The notes below the pieces were generated by a model that worked only from the letters and a program-made list of their open reading frames with translations, was not told the DNA's origin and ran no database searches. Shown here piece after piece: positions 53,540-63,287 of a stretch of 64,000 nucleotides of DNA. The number at the start of each line of letters is the position of its first letter. Position 1 is the first letter of the stretch. This stretch comes from Dehalococcoidia bacterium. GTDB lineage: Bacteria > Chloroflexota > Dehalococcoidia > UBA2979. The DNA lies in assembly GCA_009692685.1 (NCBI GenBank), contig SHYS01000002.1, positions 1 through 64,000 of the forward strand, given 5' to 3'. The position numbers and the translations under genes are program-made.

Positions 53540-54904
53540 GTGACGGCGACCTCGGGCACTGGAACTCGTGTCGATCTTGACGACGTGCTGGCCCAGCTCG
53601 ATGGCGAGCGCAGTTCCGACTTTCGCGCGGTCCGGTTGCCTCCGGCGTTCGATGCGCGAGTCCTCTTCGGGGACTCCGGCGCTCGCCCTGCTACCCATGC
53701 TCACGTGACCGCGTCGTACGAGCGACCCAGTCTCAACTTCGCGCTTGTCGGCGTCGGCGAGGCTGCTCGCGTCGACCTCGCGGCGGGTGCGGACATCGAT
53801 GGCGCACGGGTGGGCGCACGCGAGCTTCTCGCCGCGCATACTGACCTGCCGCATGAGCTCCGTCCACGCCTCCTCGGTGGATTCGCCTTCGACCCCGCTG
53901 GTGCGGGTGGTGAGCCGTGGGCGGGGTATGGGCGGGGCGGCCTAGTGTTGCCTCGGCTGTTGTTCGTCCACGACGGTGATGTTCGCGGTGTCGTCGTGGC
54001 TCCGGGCGTCAGCGCTGCTGAGCTCCTCGATTTCCTGAGTGGCATCGAACCAGCCGAGCCCGTGGCCGAGACAACGACGCGTCGCGCGCGCGGAGTGGAT
54101 CGCGAGGCGTGGCTGGCCGGCGTACGGACGATCGTGGCGCAGGTGCGCGCCGGACACCTCGACAAGGCTGTGCTGGCTACCACCCAGGAGCTGGTCGCTG
54201 CCGCGCCCTTCGACGTAGGCCGTGTGCTCTCGAGGTTGCGCGCGCTCTATCCGGATTGTCACGTGTTCTCGTTCCGTTCCGGCCAGGCGACGTTTCTTGG
54301 TGCCAGCCCGGAGCTCCTCGTGAGTCTGCGTGATGGGCTCGCGAGTGCGCTCGGCCTCGCGGGTTCGGCCCGCCGCGGCGAGACTCCCGAGGAGGACGAC
54401 CAGATCGGTCGCGCGCTGCTCGCCAGCACCAAGGACCGCGGCGAGCACGAGACGGTCGTGCGCGCCATCCGTGAGGCGCTTGCTGGAGTTACCGAGCAGC
54501 TGCTCGCCACCGACCAGCCTCAGCTGCGCCGCCTGCGCAATATCCAGCACCTCGCGACCGAGATCGCCGGGCGCGTACGGCCAGGTGTCGATGTGCTGGA
54601 GCTAGTCCGGCGGCTGCACCCTACGCCCGCCGTCTGCGGCTGGCCTCGTGAGGCCGCGCGACGCCTCATCTCAGCCATCGAGCGTTTCGACCGCGGCTGG
54701 TACGCCGGCCCCGTCGGCTGGCTCGATGGCCAGGGAGAGGGCGAGTTCGCGGTAGCTCTCCGCGCAGCCCTCGTGCGGCTGGATCACGCGTGGCTGTTCG
54801 CCGGCAACGGCATCATGGGCGATTCGCAGCCCGAGGCGGAGCTCGCGGAGGTGAACCTCAAGTTCCGTCCGCTGACGGAAGCACTCGGCGCGGGCGCACC
54901 CTAA
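53540..54904 (+). CDS. menF: Isochorismate synthase
   Basis: First committed step of menaquinone synthesis: chorismate to isochorismate, Mg-dependent. 454 aa. The chorismate-binding domain is C-terminal: VRAGHLDKAVLATTQ, FSFRSGQATFLGASPELLVS, AGSARRGETPEEDD, KDRGEHETVVRAI, LRNIQHLATEIAGRVRP, LHPTPAVCGWPREAARRLI and GPVGWLDGQGEGEFAVALRAAL with LFAGNGIMGDSQPEAEL. GTG start; start uncertain by a few codons. Ends with TAA, 48 bases before menD. First gene of menFDHBAC. Confidence 0.93.
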   Translation: MTATSGTGTRVDLDDVLAQLDGERSSDFRAVRLPPAFDARVLFGDSGARPATHAHVTASYERPSLNFALVGVGEAARVDLAAGADIDGARVGARELLAAHTDLPHELRPRLLGGFAFDPAGAGGEPWAGYGRGGLVLPRLLFVHDGDVRGVVVAPGVSAAELLDFLSGIEPAEPVAETTTRRARGVDREAWLAGVRTIVAQVRAGHLDKAVLATTQELVAAAPFDVGRVLSRLRALYPDCHVFSFRSGQATFLGASPELLVSLRDGLASALGLAGSARRGETPEEDDQIGRALLASTKDRGEHETVVRAIREALAGVTEQLLATDQPQLRRLRNIQHLATEIAGRVRPGVDVLELVRRLHPTPAVCGWPREAARRLISAIERFDRGWYAGPVGWLDGQGEGEFAVALRAALVRLDHAWLFAGNGIMGDSQPEAELAEVNLKFRPLTEALGAGAP

Positions 54905-54952
54905 ACTCGCACCGCATTCCGCGCAACCAGTTGCGCGCGTGGTTGCCGCCAC

Positions 54953-56791
54953 GTGACGCGGGAGCCGAGCGTGCCTGAGCCGTCCTCGAACCCACTGGCA
55001 AACCCGCAGTACCCGTCTGCGCTCCCGCCGGGGGCAGGCGACCGATACGTGCGTGCTTTCACCGATCAGCTCCTCGCGAGCGGCATGCGTCATGTCGTGA
55101 TCTGCCCCGGTTCGAGGTCGACGCCGCTGACCCTGGTGTTCGCACGCGACAGGCGCTGGCGCGCCTGGCTGCACATCGATGAGCGCTCGGCAGGCTACTT
55201 TGCTTTTGGCCTCGCACGGCAGCTCGGCGAACCCGTGGGGCTCGTCTGCAGCTCCGGCACCGCGGCGGCAAACTTCTTCCCCGCGGTCATCGAGGCATCG
55301 CTGTCCGCGGTCCCGCTGCTGGTGCTCACCGCCGACCGACCGCCTGAACTGCGTGACGTAGGTTCCCCGCAGACCATCGATCAGGTGCGGATGTTCGGTA
55401 GCCACGCGCGCTGGGCCGTCGATATGACGCCTGCCGACGGCACGCCTGCCCTCGAACGCGCCGCCCGCGGTGTTGCCGCGCGCGCCGTCGATACCGCGCT
55501 GTCGGCGCCCGCGGGGCCGGTGCACGTGAACTTCCCGTTCCGCGAGCCGCTCCTCGAACGTCCTCTCGAAAACCTGACGCCGCCCGCCGGGCGTGCCGTC
55601 GCCGTCACCCGGTCCGAGATCGCGCCCTCGCCCGAGGCTGTGCGCGCCTTCGTCGAGGCTGCACGCGGGCGTCGAGGGCTCGTGATCGCGGGCCCCGAGT
55701 CGGGGTTGCCTGTCGTCGAGGTGGCCGCCGTCGCCGCCGCGCTCGACTGGCCTGTACTCGCCGATCCGCTTTCAGGCCTGCGTGCCGGCACACATGACCT
55801 CTCCCACGTTGTCGAGACGCATGACGTGCTGACGCGCTCGGCGGTATTCCTTGTCGACCGCACCCCCGAGGTGACGCTCCGCTTCGGCGGCGTGCCGACC
55901 TCGAAGGCGCTCAACGTCTGGCTGGCTGCGCATACCGAGATCGATTCGTGGGTCGTCGACGTGCCGGGGAGCTGGCGCGAGCCCGATGCGACGGTGAACA
56001 CGATGCTCCGCGGCGAGGCTGGCCCGGCATGTCGCGCGCTCCTCGGGATGCTGGCCGCGGGCGACCGCGTCGCTGACGCCTGGCTCCATGGCTGGCGCGA
56101 GGCGAACGAGGTGGTCGCCCGCGCGCTCCTGGAGGCGAGTGCGGCCCTCGATGAGCCGTTCGAGGGACGAGCGCCGATCGAACTTGCTGCTGCGCTTCCC
56201 GATGGTGCCACGCTGGTCGTCGGCAACTCGATGCCAGTGCGGGATGTTGACACCTTCTTCCCCCGTCTCGCGAAGGGCGTCCGCCTTGAGGGTACGCGCG
56301 GGGCCTCCGGGATCGATGGTGTCGTGTCGACGGCCGCCGGAGCGGCGGCGGCGGGCACAGGCCCGGTCGTGCTGCTCATTGGAGACCTGTCGTTTCTGCA
56401 CGACCTCAACGGGCTCTGGGCTGTCGGCCGTCATCACCTCAACCTGACGATTCTCCTCGTGAACAACGATGGCGGTGGCATCTTCCACTTCTTGCCGCAG
56501 GCGGAGCTGGCGCCGGACGCCTTCGAAGAGTGGTGGGGCACCCCGCACGGCCTCGACCTGCGCGCCGCCGTGGCGCTGCACGGCGGGACATACCAACGAC
56601 TCGAGGGTGCGAGTGGCTGGGCACGGGAGATCGAGGCGGCCCTCGGGCGGTCGGGGTTGAACGTCCTCGAGTTGCGCACCGAGCGCGTGCGCAACGTTGC
56701 GCTGCACCGTGAGGTCATCGCCTACGCAACCGGGGTACTGGCGAAGCACATCGAAGGCGTCGCGGGCGCGCGTGCGGGAGCGGCGAGATGA
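54953..56791 (+). CDS. menD: SEPHCHC synthase (2-succinyl-5-enolpyruvyl-6-hydroxy-3-cyclohexene-1-carboxylate synthase)
   Basis: Thiamine-diphosphate enzyme that joins isochorismate and 2-oxoglutarate. 612 aa. VVICPGSRSTPLTLVFAR, WLHIDERSAGYFAFGLARQ (Glu of the ThDP site), SSGTAAANFFPAVIEA, TADRPPELRDVGSPQTIDQ, VHVNFPFREPL, VVGNSMPVRDVDTFF, RGASGIDGVVSTAAG and the ThDP signature LIGDLSFLHDLNGL with NNDGGGIFHFLPQ. GTG at 54953; a more downstream start is possible since the first ~25 residues are Pro/Ser-rich. Stop TGA overlaps menH by four bases. Confidence 0.95.
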   Translation: MTREPSVPEPSSNPLANPQYPSALPPGAGDRYVRAFTDQLLASGMRHVVICPGSRSTPLTLVFARDRRWRAWLHIDERSAGYFAFGLARQLGEPVGLVCSSGTAAANFFPAVIEASLSAVPLLVLTADRPPELRDVGSPQTIDQVRMFGSHARWAVDMTPADGTPALERAARGVAARAVDTALSAPAGPVHVNFPFREPLLERPLENLTPPAGRAVAVTRSEIAPSPEAVRAFVEAARGRRGLVIAGPESGLPVVEVAAVAAALDWPVLADPLSGLRAGTHDLSHVVETHDVLTRSAVFLVDRTPEVTLRFGGVPTSKALNVWLAAHTEIDSWVVDVPGSWREPDATVNTMLRGEAGPACRALLGMLAAGDRVADAWLHGWREANEVVARALLEASAALDEPFEGRAPIELAAALPDGATLVVGNSMPVRDVDTFFPRLAKGVRLEGTRGASGIDGVVSTAAGAAAAGTGPVVLLIGDLSFLHDLNGLWAVGRHHLNLTILLVNNDGGGIFHFLPQAELAPDAFEEWWGTPHGLDLRAAVALHGGTYQRLEGASGWAREIEAALGRSGLNVLELRTERVRNVALHREVIAYATGVLAKHIEGVAGARAGAAR

Positions 56792-57606
56792 AGGTCGATG
56801 TTGACGGGCTGATGTTGAACGTAGAGCGCTGGGGGAGCGGTCCACCGGTCGTTCTGCTGCACGGTTTCACCGGCAGCGCGGGCGGCTGGGCAGATCTCGC
56901 GGGCGCCCTCGCACCCGAGTTCGAGGCGATCGCCATCGATATCGTCGGGCACGGTCAGAGCGATGCTCCCGAAGACGTTGAGCGCTACTCGATGCGACGT
57001 GTCGTCGATGACCTCGCCGCGGTGCTGAAGGCGCTTGGGCACGAGCGCGCGACGTGGCTCGGCTACTCGATGGGTGGACGCACCGCCCTTCAGGTCGCGG
57101 TGCATTGGCCCGACGTGGTGAGCGCGCTGATCCTCGAGGGGGGCACGCCCGGCCTCGCCACCTCCGAGGAGCGCACCGCGCGCGTCGCCGCGGACGAGGT
57201 GCTGGCCCAGAAGATCCTTAGCGAAGGCGTCGAGGCGTTTGTCGACTTCTGGCAGGAGGTTGCGCTGTTCGCCTCTCAGAAGCGTCTACCGCAGCAGCGG
57301 CGGGATCGCGTGCGCGCCGGGCGCCTTCGCAATCGGGCCATCGGTCTCGCGAACAGTCTGCGTGGCATGGGTACGGGCGCCCAGGAGGATGTGCGCGATC
57401 GCCTCGACGGCGAGCGAGCGCCGTCTTTCCTCATTACGGGTGGGCTCGACACCAAGTTCACGAACATTGCACGAGAGATGGCAGAGCGCCTTCCGAACGC
57501 TACGATTGCGGTCATCGATGACGCCGGGCACGCGGCTCACGTTGAGCGCCCTGAGGAGTTCTCCTCGCTGGTGCTCGATTTTCTGCGACGCGTGCACTCG
57601 GCCTGA
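56788..57606 (+). CDS. menH: SHCHC synthase-like alpha/beta hydrolase
   Basis: 272 aa. Eliminates pyruvate from the MenD product to give [20 protein letters not shown] oxyanion region, DIVGHGQSD, the nucleophile elbow [13 protein letters not shown] (Ser), and the terminal [15 protein letters not shown] (His) form a catalytic triad. Start ATGA overlaps the menD stop, so expression is coupled. Located where menH normally sits (D-H-B). Ends with TGA. Other alpha/beta hydrolase activities cannot be excluded. Confidence 0.88.
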   Translation: MKVDVDGLMLNVERWGSGPPVVLLHGFTGSAGGWADLAGALAPEFEAIAIDIVGHGQSDAPEDVERYSMRRVVDDLAAVLKALGHERATWLGYSMGGRTALQVAVHWPDVVSALILEGGTPGLATSEERTARVAADEVLAQKILSEGVEAFVDFWQEVALFASQKRLPQQRRDRVRAGRLRNRAIGLANSLRGMGTGAQEDVRDRLDGERAPSFLITGGLDTKFTNIAREMAERLPNATIAVIDDAGHAAHVERPEEFSSLVLDFLRRVHSA

Positions 57607-57659
57607 GGCGGCAACGAGCGGTTCGGCGCAGCAAGTGCGGCGCCTTCGGGGGGGGGAAC

Positions 57660-58478
57660 ATGGCAGCCGACTGGCGCACGGTTCGTGAGTACAGCGACAT
57701 CCTCTTCGAAAAGCTTGGTGGCATCGCCAAGATCGCCATCAACCGGCCGGAGGTGCACAACGCCTTCCGCCCCCAGACGCTCGACCAGCTCCTCGAGGCC
57801 TTTCGCGACGCCCACCATGATCCCGAGGTGGGTGTCATCCTCTTCACAGGCACGGGCGGCCGCGCCTTCTGCTCCGGTGGCGACCAGCGCGTTCGGGGTG
57901 ATGGCGGCTACGTCGGTGAGGACGGCGTCCCGCGCCTGAACGTCCTCGAGTTGCAGCGCTACATCCGCACCATGCCGAAGCCCGTCATCGCCCTCGTGGC
58001 CGGGTATGCCATCGGCGGGGGCCACGTCCTCCACGTCATCTGCGATCTCACCATCGCCGCCGACAATGCACGCTTCGGCCAGACGGGGCCTCGAGTCGGC
58101 TCGTTCGACGCCGGTCTCGGCTCCACTCAGCTCGCGAGGATCGTCGGGCACAAGAAGGCACGCGAGATCTGGTACCTCTGCCGCCAGTACGACGCTCAGC
58201 AGGCGCTCTCGATGGGCCTCGTCAACGCCGTGGTCCCACTCGACCAGCTCGAGGACGAGGGCGTGAAGTGGGCCAACGAGATCCTCGGTCATAGCCCGAT
58301 TGCGATTCGCTTCCTCAAGGCCGCCTTCGTTGCCGACACCGATGGCATCGTGGGGCTTCAGCAGCTCGCAGGCGACGCCACGTCCCTCTTCTACATGACC
58401 GACGAAGGCAAAGAAGGGCGCAACGCCTTCCTCGAGAAGCGCCGGCCCAACTTCGCCCAGTTCCCGCGCCTGCCGTGA
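57660..58478 (+). CDS. menB: 1,4-dihydroxy-2-naphthoyl-CoA synthase
   Basis: 272 aa crotonase-fold enzyme that cyclises o-succinylbenzoyl-Co[115 protein letters not shown] (the signature), and the C-terminal [22 protein letters not shown], which distinguishes MenB from generic enoyl-CoA hydratases. A run of nine G precedes the ATG and can serve as ribosome site. Ends with TGA. Confidence 0.96.
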   Translation: MAADWRTVREYSDILFEKLGGIAKIAINRPEVHNAFRPQTLDQLLEAFRDAHHDPEVGVILFTGTGGRAFCSGGDQRVRGDGGYVGEDGVPRLNVLELQRYIRTMPKPVIALVAGYAIGGGHVLHVICDLTIAADNARFGQTGPRVGSFDAGLGSTQLARIVGHKKAREIWYLCRQYDAQQALSMGLVNAVVPLDQLEDEGVKWANEILGHSPIAIRFLKAAFVADTDGIVGLQQLAGDATSLFYMTDEGKEGRNAFLEKRRPNFAQFPRLP

Positions 58479-58489
58479 GCAACTGACGC

Positions 58490-59392
58490 GTGCCCGCGCG
58501 CGATCTCTCGAACCTATCGAGGATCGAGGTCTGGCGCCTCGCGATCCGGCCGCCGACCTTGATGGCGGCCATCGCACCAGTCGTGGTCGGTACGGCGGTG
58601 GCGGCACGCGACGGTGCGTTCGCACTCGGTCCGGCGAGCGCGGCCATGCTCGGTGGCCTTGCGCTGCAGGTGGCCGCCAACCTCGCGAATGACGTCTCCG
58701 ACTTCCGTCGCGGCGCCGACACCGAATTCCGCGTCGGGCCCCCTCGCGTCACCCAGCTCGGCCTGCTCACGGAGCGCGAGGTGATCGCGGGGCTCTGGGT
58801 CGCGATCGGCATCGCGACGCTGGCCGGCGTGTACCTCACCGCCGTCGCGGGCTGGCTCGTCGTCGCGATCGGGCTCTCCTCGATCGTCGCCCTGCTCTGC
58901 TACACCGGCGGCCCCTGGCCGTTCGGGTATCGCGGACTCGGCGAGGTCTTTGTGTTCGGCTTCTTCGGCGTCGCTGCTGTCGTGGGGACCTATTACGTGC
59001 AGACGCTCGAGGTCACCGGGCACGCCATCGCCGCCTCGATTCCCGTGGGCCTGACCACCTCTGCGATTCTTGTCGTCAACAACGTGCGCGACATCCACAC
59101 CGACCGCATCGCGGGCAAGCGCACGCTGGCGGTCATCCTCGGGCCTCGCCTCGCGAGATTGCACTTCGTGCTCACCATCGTCGCCGCTTACCTCGCCGCG
59201 GCCGCGCTGTGGGTCCTGGGCGAGTTCTCTGCCTGGACCATGCTTGCCTTCCTCAGCCTGCCGCTCGCGTGGGCTCCCACGGTCGCTGTGCTGGCGCAGA
59301 GCGAGGGTCCGGCCCTGAACACGGTGCTCCGAGCCACAGCGCGGCTGCACCTCGTGTTTGGCATCCTGCTGGCGGTAGGAGTGGCGCGCTGA
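58490..59392 (+). CDS. menA: 1,4-dihydroxy-2-naphthoate polyprenyltransferase
   Basis: Integral membrane UbiA-family enzyme that attaches the isoprenoid tail to DHNA. 300 aa with about eight helices. The first Asp-rich motif is NLANDVSDFRRGAD, the second LVVNNVRDIHTDRIAGKRTLAV, both needed for Mg-pyrophosphate. RPPTLMAAIAPVVVGTAVA is the typical start. GTG at 58490, 11 bases past menB. Ends with TGA, immediately before menC. Confidence 0.94.
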   Translation: MPARDLSNLSRIEVWRLAIRPPTLMAAIAPVVVGTAVAARDGAFALGPASAAMLGGLALQVAANLANDVSDFRRGADTEFRVGPPRVTQLGLLTEREVIAGLWVAIGIATLAGVYLTAVAGWLVVAIGLSSIVALLCYTGGPWPFGYRGLGEVFVFGFFGVAAVVGTYYVQTLEVTGHAIAASIPVGLTTSAILVVNNVRDIHTDRIAGKRTLAVILGPRLARLHFVLTIVAAYLAAAALWVLGEFSAWTMLAFLSLPLAWAPTVAVLAQSEGPALNTVLRATARLHLVFGILLAVGVAR

Positions 59393-59393
59393 A

Positions 59394-60539
59394 ATGACTA
59401 TCACAAGCGGCGAACAGGACCTCGTGCGTCTCGCCCCCGCGAACCTCGCGGCTGTGCGCTGGCGGCCCTTCCGCCTTCCCATGCGCCATCGTTTCGAGGC
59501 AGCTCACGGCGGCCTCGATGACCGCGATGGTGTCCTCGTCGAACTGGTGGGCGCCGATGGCGTCACGGGTATCGGCGAGGCCTCGCCGATGGCCTCGATC
59601 GGCGGTGGTACCGTGGCGCACGTGCTCGCCTTGCTCGAGGTACGGGGTGCCGCACTGCTGCAGGCTGATCCACTGGCCGCCCTTCCGATGTCTGGTCTCG
59701 GCGTATCGGCCCTCCGCTGCGCCATCGATGTGGCGTTGCTCGACCTCGAAGGCAAGCGACGCGGGGTCTCGATTGCCCGCCTGCTGGCGCAGGAGGCCGC
59801 CGAGGCCGTCACCGTCAATGCCATCATTGGTGCTGGCCCTGCCTCAGAGGTCGCCGCGTACGGGCGCGAGGCCGTCGCCTGCGGCTATCGCGTCCTGAAG
59901 CTCAAAGTCGGGGTGGCCAGTATCGAGGAGGATGTCGCCCGCGTGGCGGCGCTGCGTGAGGCCTGTCCCGACGCCACGATTCGTCTCGATGCCAACGGTG
60001 CGTGGAGCGAAGCTCAGGCTATCGAGGCGCTCAAGGCCCTCCATCCGCTGGCCGTCGAGCTGCTCGAGCAGCCGGTCGCCGCCGCAGATGTCGAAGGCCT
60101 CGCGCGCGTCCGGGCCAACGCGCCTCTGCGTGTCGCCGCCGACGAAGCCATCAACGATCCCGCGCGTGCCATCGAGGTGATTCAGCGCAAAGCGGCGGAC
60201 TTCCTTGTCCTGAAGCCAATGGTGCTCGGTGGGTTGAGGCCCGCGCTTGCGCTCGCGCGGGCCGCCGCGCTTTCCGGCATCGGCGCCTTCGCCACCACGA
60301 CGTTCGACTCCAGCATCGGGACGGCCGCCGCCGCCCACCTAGCCGCCGCGCTGCCTACAGACGCGGCCCACGGCCTTGGCACGGGCGAGCATCTGGCCTC
60401 GGATCTGCTCTCGCCGACGCTCGTCGCGCACGACGGCTGGTTGCGTGTCCCCACCGAGGGCAACGGGCTGGGTGTTGTCGTCGCCACGGCCGCCCTTGAG
60501 GCGATCGCGACTGCCCCCTGGGGCGAGCGGACCGCCTAA
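59394..60539 (+). CDS. menC: o-Succinylbenzoate synthase
   Basis: 381 aa enolase-superfamily dehydratase converting SHCHC to o-succinylbenzoate. Catalytic Lys pair region YRVLKLKVGV, metal ligands TIRLDANGAWS (Asp), LLEQPVAAAD (Glu), VAADEAI (Asp/Glu), then FLVLKPMVLGG (second Lys), and TTTFDSSIGTAAAAHLAAAL. The N-terminal capping domain is RWRPFRLPMRHRFEAAHGG. ATG one base past the menA stop. Ends with TAA, overlapping the stop of the convergent unknown gene. Last gene of the men operon; menE is not present. Confidence 0.93.
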   Translation: MTITSGEQDLVRLAPANLAAVRWRPFRLPMRHRFEAAHGGLDDRDGVLVELVGADGVTGIGEASPMASIGGGTVAHVLALLEVRGAALLQADPLAALPMSGLGVSALRCAIDVALLDLEGKRRGVSIARLLAQEAAEAVTVNAIIGAGPASEVAAYGREAVACGYRVLKLKVGVASIEEDVARVAALREACPDATIRLDANGAWSEAQAIEALKALHPLAVELLEQPVAAADVEGLARVRANAPLRVAADEAINDPARAIEVIQRKAADFLVLKPMVLGGLRPALALARAAALSGIGAFATTTFDSSIGTAAAAHLAAALPTDAAHGLGTGEHLASDLLSPTLVAHDGWLRVPTEGNGLGVVVATAALEAIATAPWGERTA

Positions 60540-61165
60540 GTGTCGGCTGTCGGTGGTTCGGTCTCGGTGCACACCCGCCACGCCTGCACCAGCATTACCC
60601 GCGCATATGCAGCGCCGGGGCAGTGGTTCTGTACCAGCCGGTCATCAAACTGGCCGTACGTCCGCGTGAAGAAATCGCGGCCTGCGAAGGCGCGGACTAC
60701 GTCGAGGTAGGCCGCTCGTTCGCCGTCGGCCGGTGCATACGGCTCGTCGATGGCGGGCGCCGTCCAGAGGATCGATTCCAGTATGGCTCGTACAGAATCG
60801 ACGCCGACGCGCACGAACGCTTGCTGGTCGTCAACCTCTGTGATGCCGAGGCGGGCACAGGCGTCGCGCAGCAGACCTCGAAGTGCGTGGTCCCACGCCT
60901 CCACACGGCTCGTCCCCGCGGGCGAACCGCTTGCCGCGGAGGCGTAGGCGGCGAGGACGGCGCCTTCATCGAGGATGTCCGGCAGCGCGTCGAGAAGCGC
61001 GTGCAGCCGCGGTGCGAACCCCTCCTCGAACTTTGACACCAGTGCCGTGTCCTCATCGAGGCGCGACAGCCGACGCCAGTCGGTGACTCCGGCGTCAGTG
61101 CGCAGCCAGTCGCGCAGTCGCGCCTCGAAGGCGGAGTGGTACTCGGTGGCGTGCTCGCTGGTCAT
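60536..61165 (-). CDS. Unknown protein, helical
   Basis: 209 aa, ATG 61163-61165 (MTSEHATEYHSAFEAR), no signal peptide or transmembrane segment. Rich in predicted helices, with LDALPDILDEGAVLAAYAS, RGLLRDACARLGI and FVRVGVDSVRAILESILW. No conserved catalytic pattern recognised. Its stop overlaps the menC stop on the opposite strand by three bases. Ends with TAG. No function proposed. Confidence 0.5.
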   Translation of the reverse strand: MTSEHATEYHSAFEARLRDWLRTDAGVTDWRRLSRLDEDTALVSKFEEGFAPRLHALLDALPDILDEGAVLAAYASAASGSPAGTSRVEAWDHALRGLLRDACARLGITEVDDQQAFVRVGVDSVRAILESILWTAPAIDEPYAPADGERAAYLDVVRAFAGRDFFTRTYGQFDDRLVQNHCPGAAYARVMLVQAWRVCTETEPPTADT

Positions 61166-61256
61166 GTCCGCATTGTGCGTGCGATGTCAGGTCCCCCACA
61201 AGTGCCACAAAATGCCGATGTGCCCGTGAGGGTCGTGGGTGCCGGGCGGGGGCACG

Positions 61257-61285
61257 AAGAAGCCCCCGCAGCGCGGGGGCTTCTT
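61257..61285. terminator. Bidirectional hairpin terminator
   Basis: A perfect 13-base stem (AAGAAGCCCCCGC 61257-61269 with GCGGGGGCTTCTT 61273-61285) around a 3-base loop. It is 35 bases past the dppB-type stop on the minus strand. Near-symmetric ends make it usable in both directions. Confidence 0.8.
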
Positions 61286-61319
61286 GATTGCTCGTCGCTG
61301 AGGCGACGCGCTGCGCTCG

Positions 61320-62270
61320 CTAGCTGTAGCGAATGCGCGGGTCGAGCCATGAGTAAGATATGTCCACCGCGAGGTTGCAGGTCAGGCTGACGGTGACCAG
61401 GATGAGGAGGATGCCCTGCACCAACGGGTAGTCGCGCTGCGTTACCGCATCGATGTAGGTGCGGCCCACGCCGTTAATGGCGAACACGCTCTCCACGATG
61501 ACCGAGCCACCGATGACGCCTGCAACCTGGAAGCCGAGGAGCGTGACCACCGGGATGAGCGCATTGCGGAAGGCGTGCTTGAAGATCACGCTCATCTCCG
61601 TGAGGCCCTTCGAGCGCGCCGTGCGGACGTAGTCCTCACGCATCGCCTCGAGCATCGTGGTGCGAATCATGCGCATGTTCGCGGCAGACGCACTCAGGCC
61701 GAGTACAGTCGCGCCGGGGATGAACTGCTGCAGGTTTCCCCACGGATTCTCAAACGGACTCTGATATGACATCGGTGGGAACCAGCCGAACCAGACCGCG
61801 CCGTAGATGATCACCAGCGTGGCGAGGAAGAAGTTCGGGATCGAAATCCCGCCGATCGATATCGACCGCCCGATGTAGTCGATCCACGTGTCCTGGTAGA
61901 TGGCGGACAGCACCCCCACCGGCACGGCGATGAGCAGACCAATCGTGATTGCAAGGAAACCCAGCTCAAACGAGATCGGGATCGCCCGTGCGATGACCTT
62001 TGAGACTGGCTTGTTCTGCCAGTACGACTTTCCCCAGTCGCCCGTGACGATCCCGCCGATCCAGCGTACGTACTGGACTGGCGCCGGCACGTCGAGGCCG
62101 AGTTCCTTGCGAAGCTTCGCCATTAAGGCCGGGTCAGACCCGCGCGACTCTGCCATCTGAGCGACGATGACGTCTCCCGGCATGATTCGCAGCAGGCCGA
62201 ACGTGAACATCGTGGTCACGATGATCGTCGGTACCATGAAAATCAAGCGGCGAATTACGTATCGGTGCAC
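61320..62270 (-). CDS. Oligopeptide/dipeptide ABC transporter permease, DppB type
   Basis: 316 aa from GTG 62268-62270, with GGAG upstream. RYVIRRLIFMVPTIIVTTMFTFGLLRIMPGDV is the typical DppB/OppB N-terminus. Six helices; the ABC coupling loop is IRTTMLEAMREDYVRTARSKGLTEMSVIFKHAFRNALIPVVT. NGVGRTYIDAVTQRDYPLVQGI and WLDPRIRYS end the protein. No partner permease, ATPase or binding protein is adjacent in the window. Ends with TAG. Confidence 0.88.
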   Translation of the reverse strand: MHRYVIRRLIFMVPTIIVTTMFTFGLLRIMPGDVIVAQMAESRGSDPALMAKLRKELGLDVPAPVQYVRWIGGIVTGDWGKSYWQNKPVSKVIARAIPISFELGFLAITIGLLIAVPVGVLSAIYQDTWIDYIGRSISIGGISIPNFFLATLVIIYGAVWFGWFPPMSYQSPFENPWGNLQQFIPGATVLGLSASAANMRMIRTTMLEAMREDYVRTARSKGLTEMSVIFKHAFRNALIPVVTLLGFQVAGVIGGSVIVESVFAINGVGRTYIDAVTQRDYPLVQGILLILVTVSLTCNLAVDISYSWLDPRIRYS

Positions 62271-62550
62271 CCTGATCTCCGTCCCTCTGGCTACCCAGCT
62301 GCCCATCGCGTACCGCTGGTCTCGCCTCGATCTGCCGAGGCCTACCAGTTAGTACGTTCAAAAACGCGCCTCCGATGTGTCAGCACGCACCAACCGTCGC
62401 CCATGCTCCGGCGGTTCGAACTGTGTAACCGATCCCATGAATTCCTGCAACACGACTGTATGCGTGAGGATTCCGCTGCACCCCTACCACGTGATTGACG
62501 CGGGCGATTCACCCGGCGAGAATCGGCGACCATAAGGGGTGACAACGGAT

Positions 62551-63231
62551 ATGCCTGACTACTACTACTTTGACCTGCATTCGCACTCGACGGACGCCTC
62601 AGACGACGCTGGCGGCACCGTTGAGGGGTACCTGAAGTGGATCGTGGCCCGCCGCAAGAAGGGCTACCAGATCAGCGGCATCGTGCTCACCGAGCATCGC
62701 CAGTACGACCCCACGGTCGATTATTCCGCGCTGGCTGAGCAATACGGCGTTGTCGTACTCAAGGGTGCCGAGGTGGAGACCGACGTTGGGCATGTGCTCA
62801 CGTACGGCATCGACCAGCGCTTCACCTCGCAGTTCGACTTGTCCAACATCGCGTTGCCCTACGCCGACGTGTTCAACGCCGTGTACGACCTCGGCGGATT
62901 CGCTGTCGGCGCCCACGCCGGGCGCCCGCGCATTGGCCTCGAGGAGCACGTGCGCGAGCGTGGTGTCTCCGTGCCCCCGGTACGTGCGGTCGAGCAGCTC
63001 AACGGCGGGAGCAACGACGAGGAGAACGGGCGCGCCCTCGTCTTCGCGAAGGCACACGGCCTCGGCCGTGTCGGGGGATCCGATGCCCACTTCGTGAGCG
63101 CCATCGGACGCTGCCTCACCGCCTTCAGGCGCCCGATCAACTCTGTCGAGGACCTGGTTCAGGAACTCAAGAGTGGCGAGTTCTTTCCCGTGACGGTGGA
63201 GCAGACCCTCGCCGGGCACGGCGAAGAGTAA
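62551..63231 (+). CDS. PHP-domain metal-dependent phosphoesterase-like protein
   Basis: 226 aa from ATG 62551 with GGGGTGAC upstream (GTG 62539 is an alternative). PHP metal ligands: FDLHSHSTDASDD (HxH, Asp), GIVLTEHRQYD (His), VLKGAEVETDVGHVLTYG (Glu, His), GFAVGAHAGRPR (His), GVGGSDAHF-type end (GRVGGSDAHFVSAIG, Asp-His). Most of the nine canonical ligands are present. PHP proteins hydrolyse phosphoesters such as histidinol phosphate or nucleotide 3'-phosphates. Substrate unknown. Ends with TAA. Confidence 0.85.
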   Translation: MPDYYYFDLHSHSTDASDDAGGTVEGYLKWIVARRKKGYQISGIVLTEHRQYDPTVDYSALAEQYGVVVLKGAEVETDVGHVLTYGIDQRFTSQFDLSNIALPYADVFNAVYDLGGFAVGAHAGRPRIGLEEHVRERGVSVPPVRAVEQLNGGSNDEENGRALVFAKAHGLGRVGGSDAHFVSAIGRCLTAFRRPINSVEDLVQELKSGEFFPVTVEQTLAGHGEE

Positions 63232-63287
63232 CGTCGAGTAGCCAGCGTCCGGCCTCGACGGTACGGACGACGAGAACCGGAGGACGC

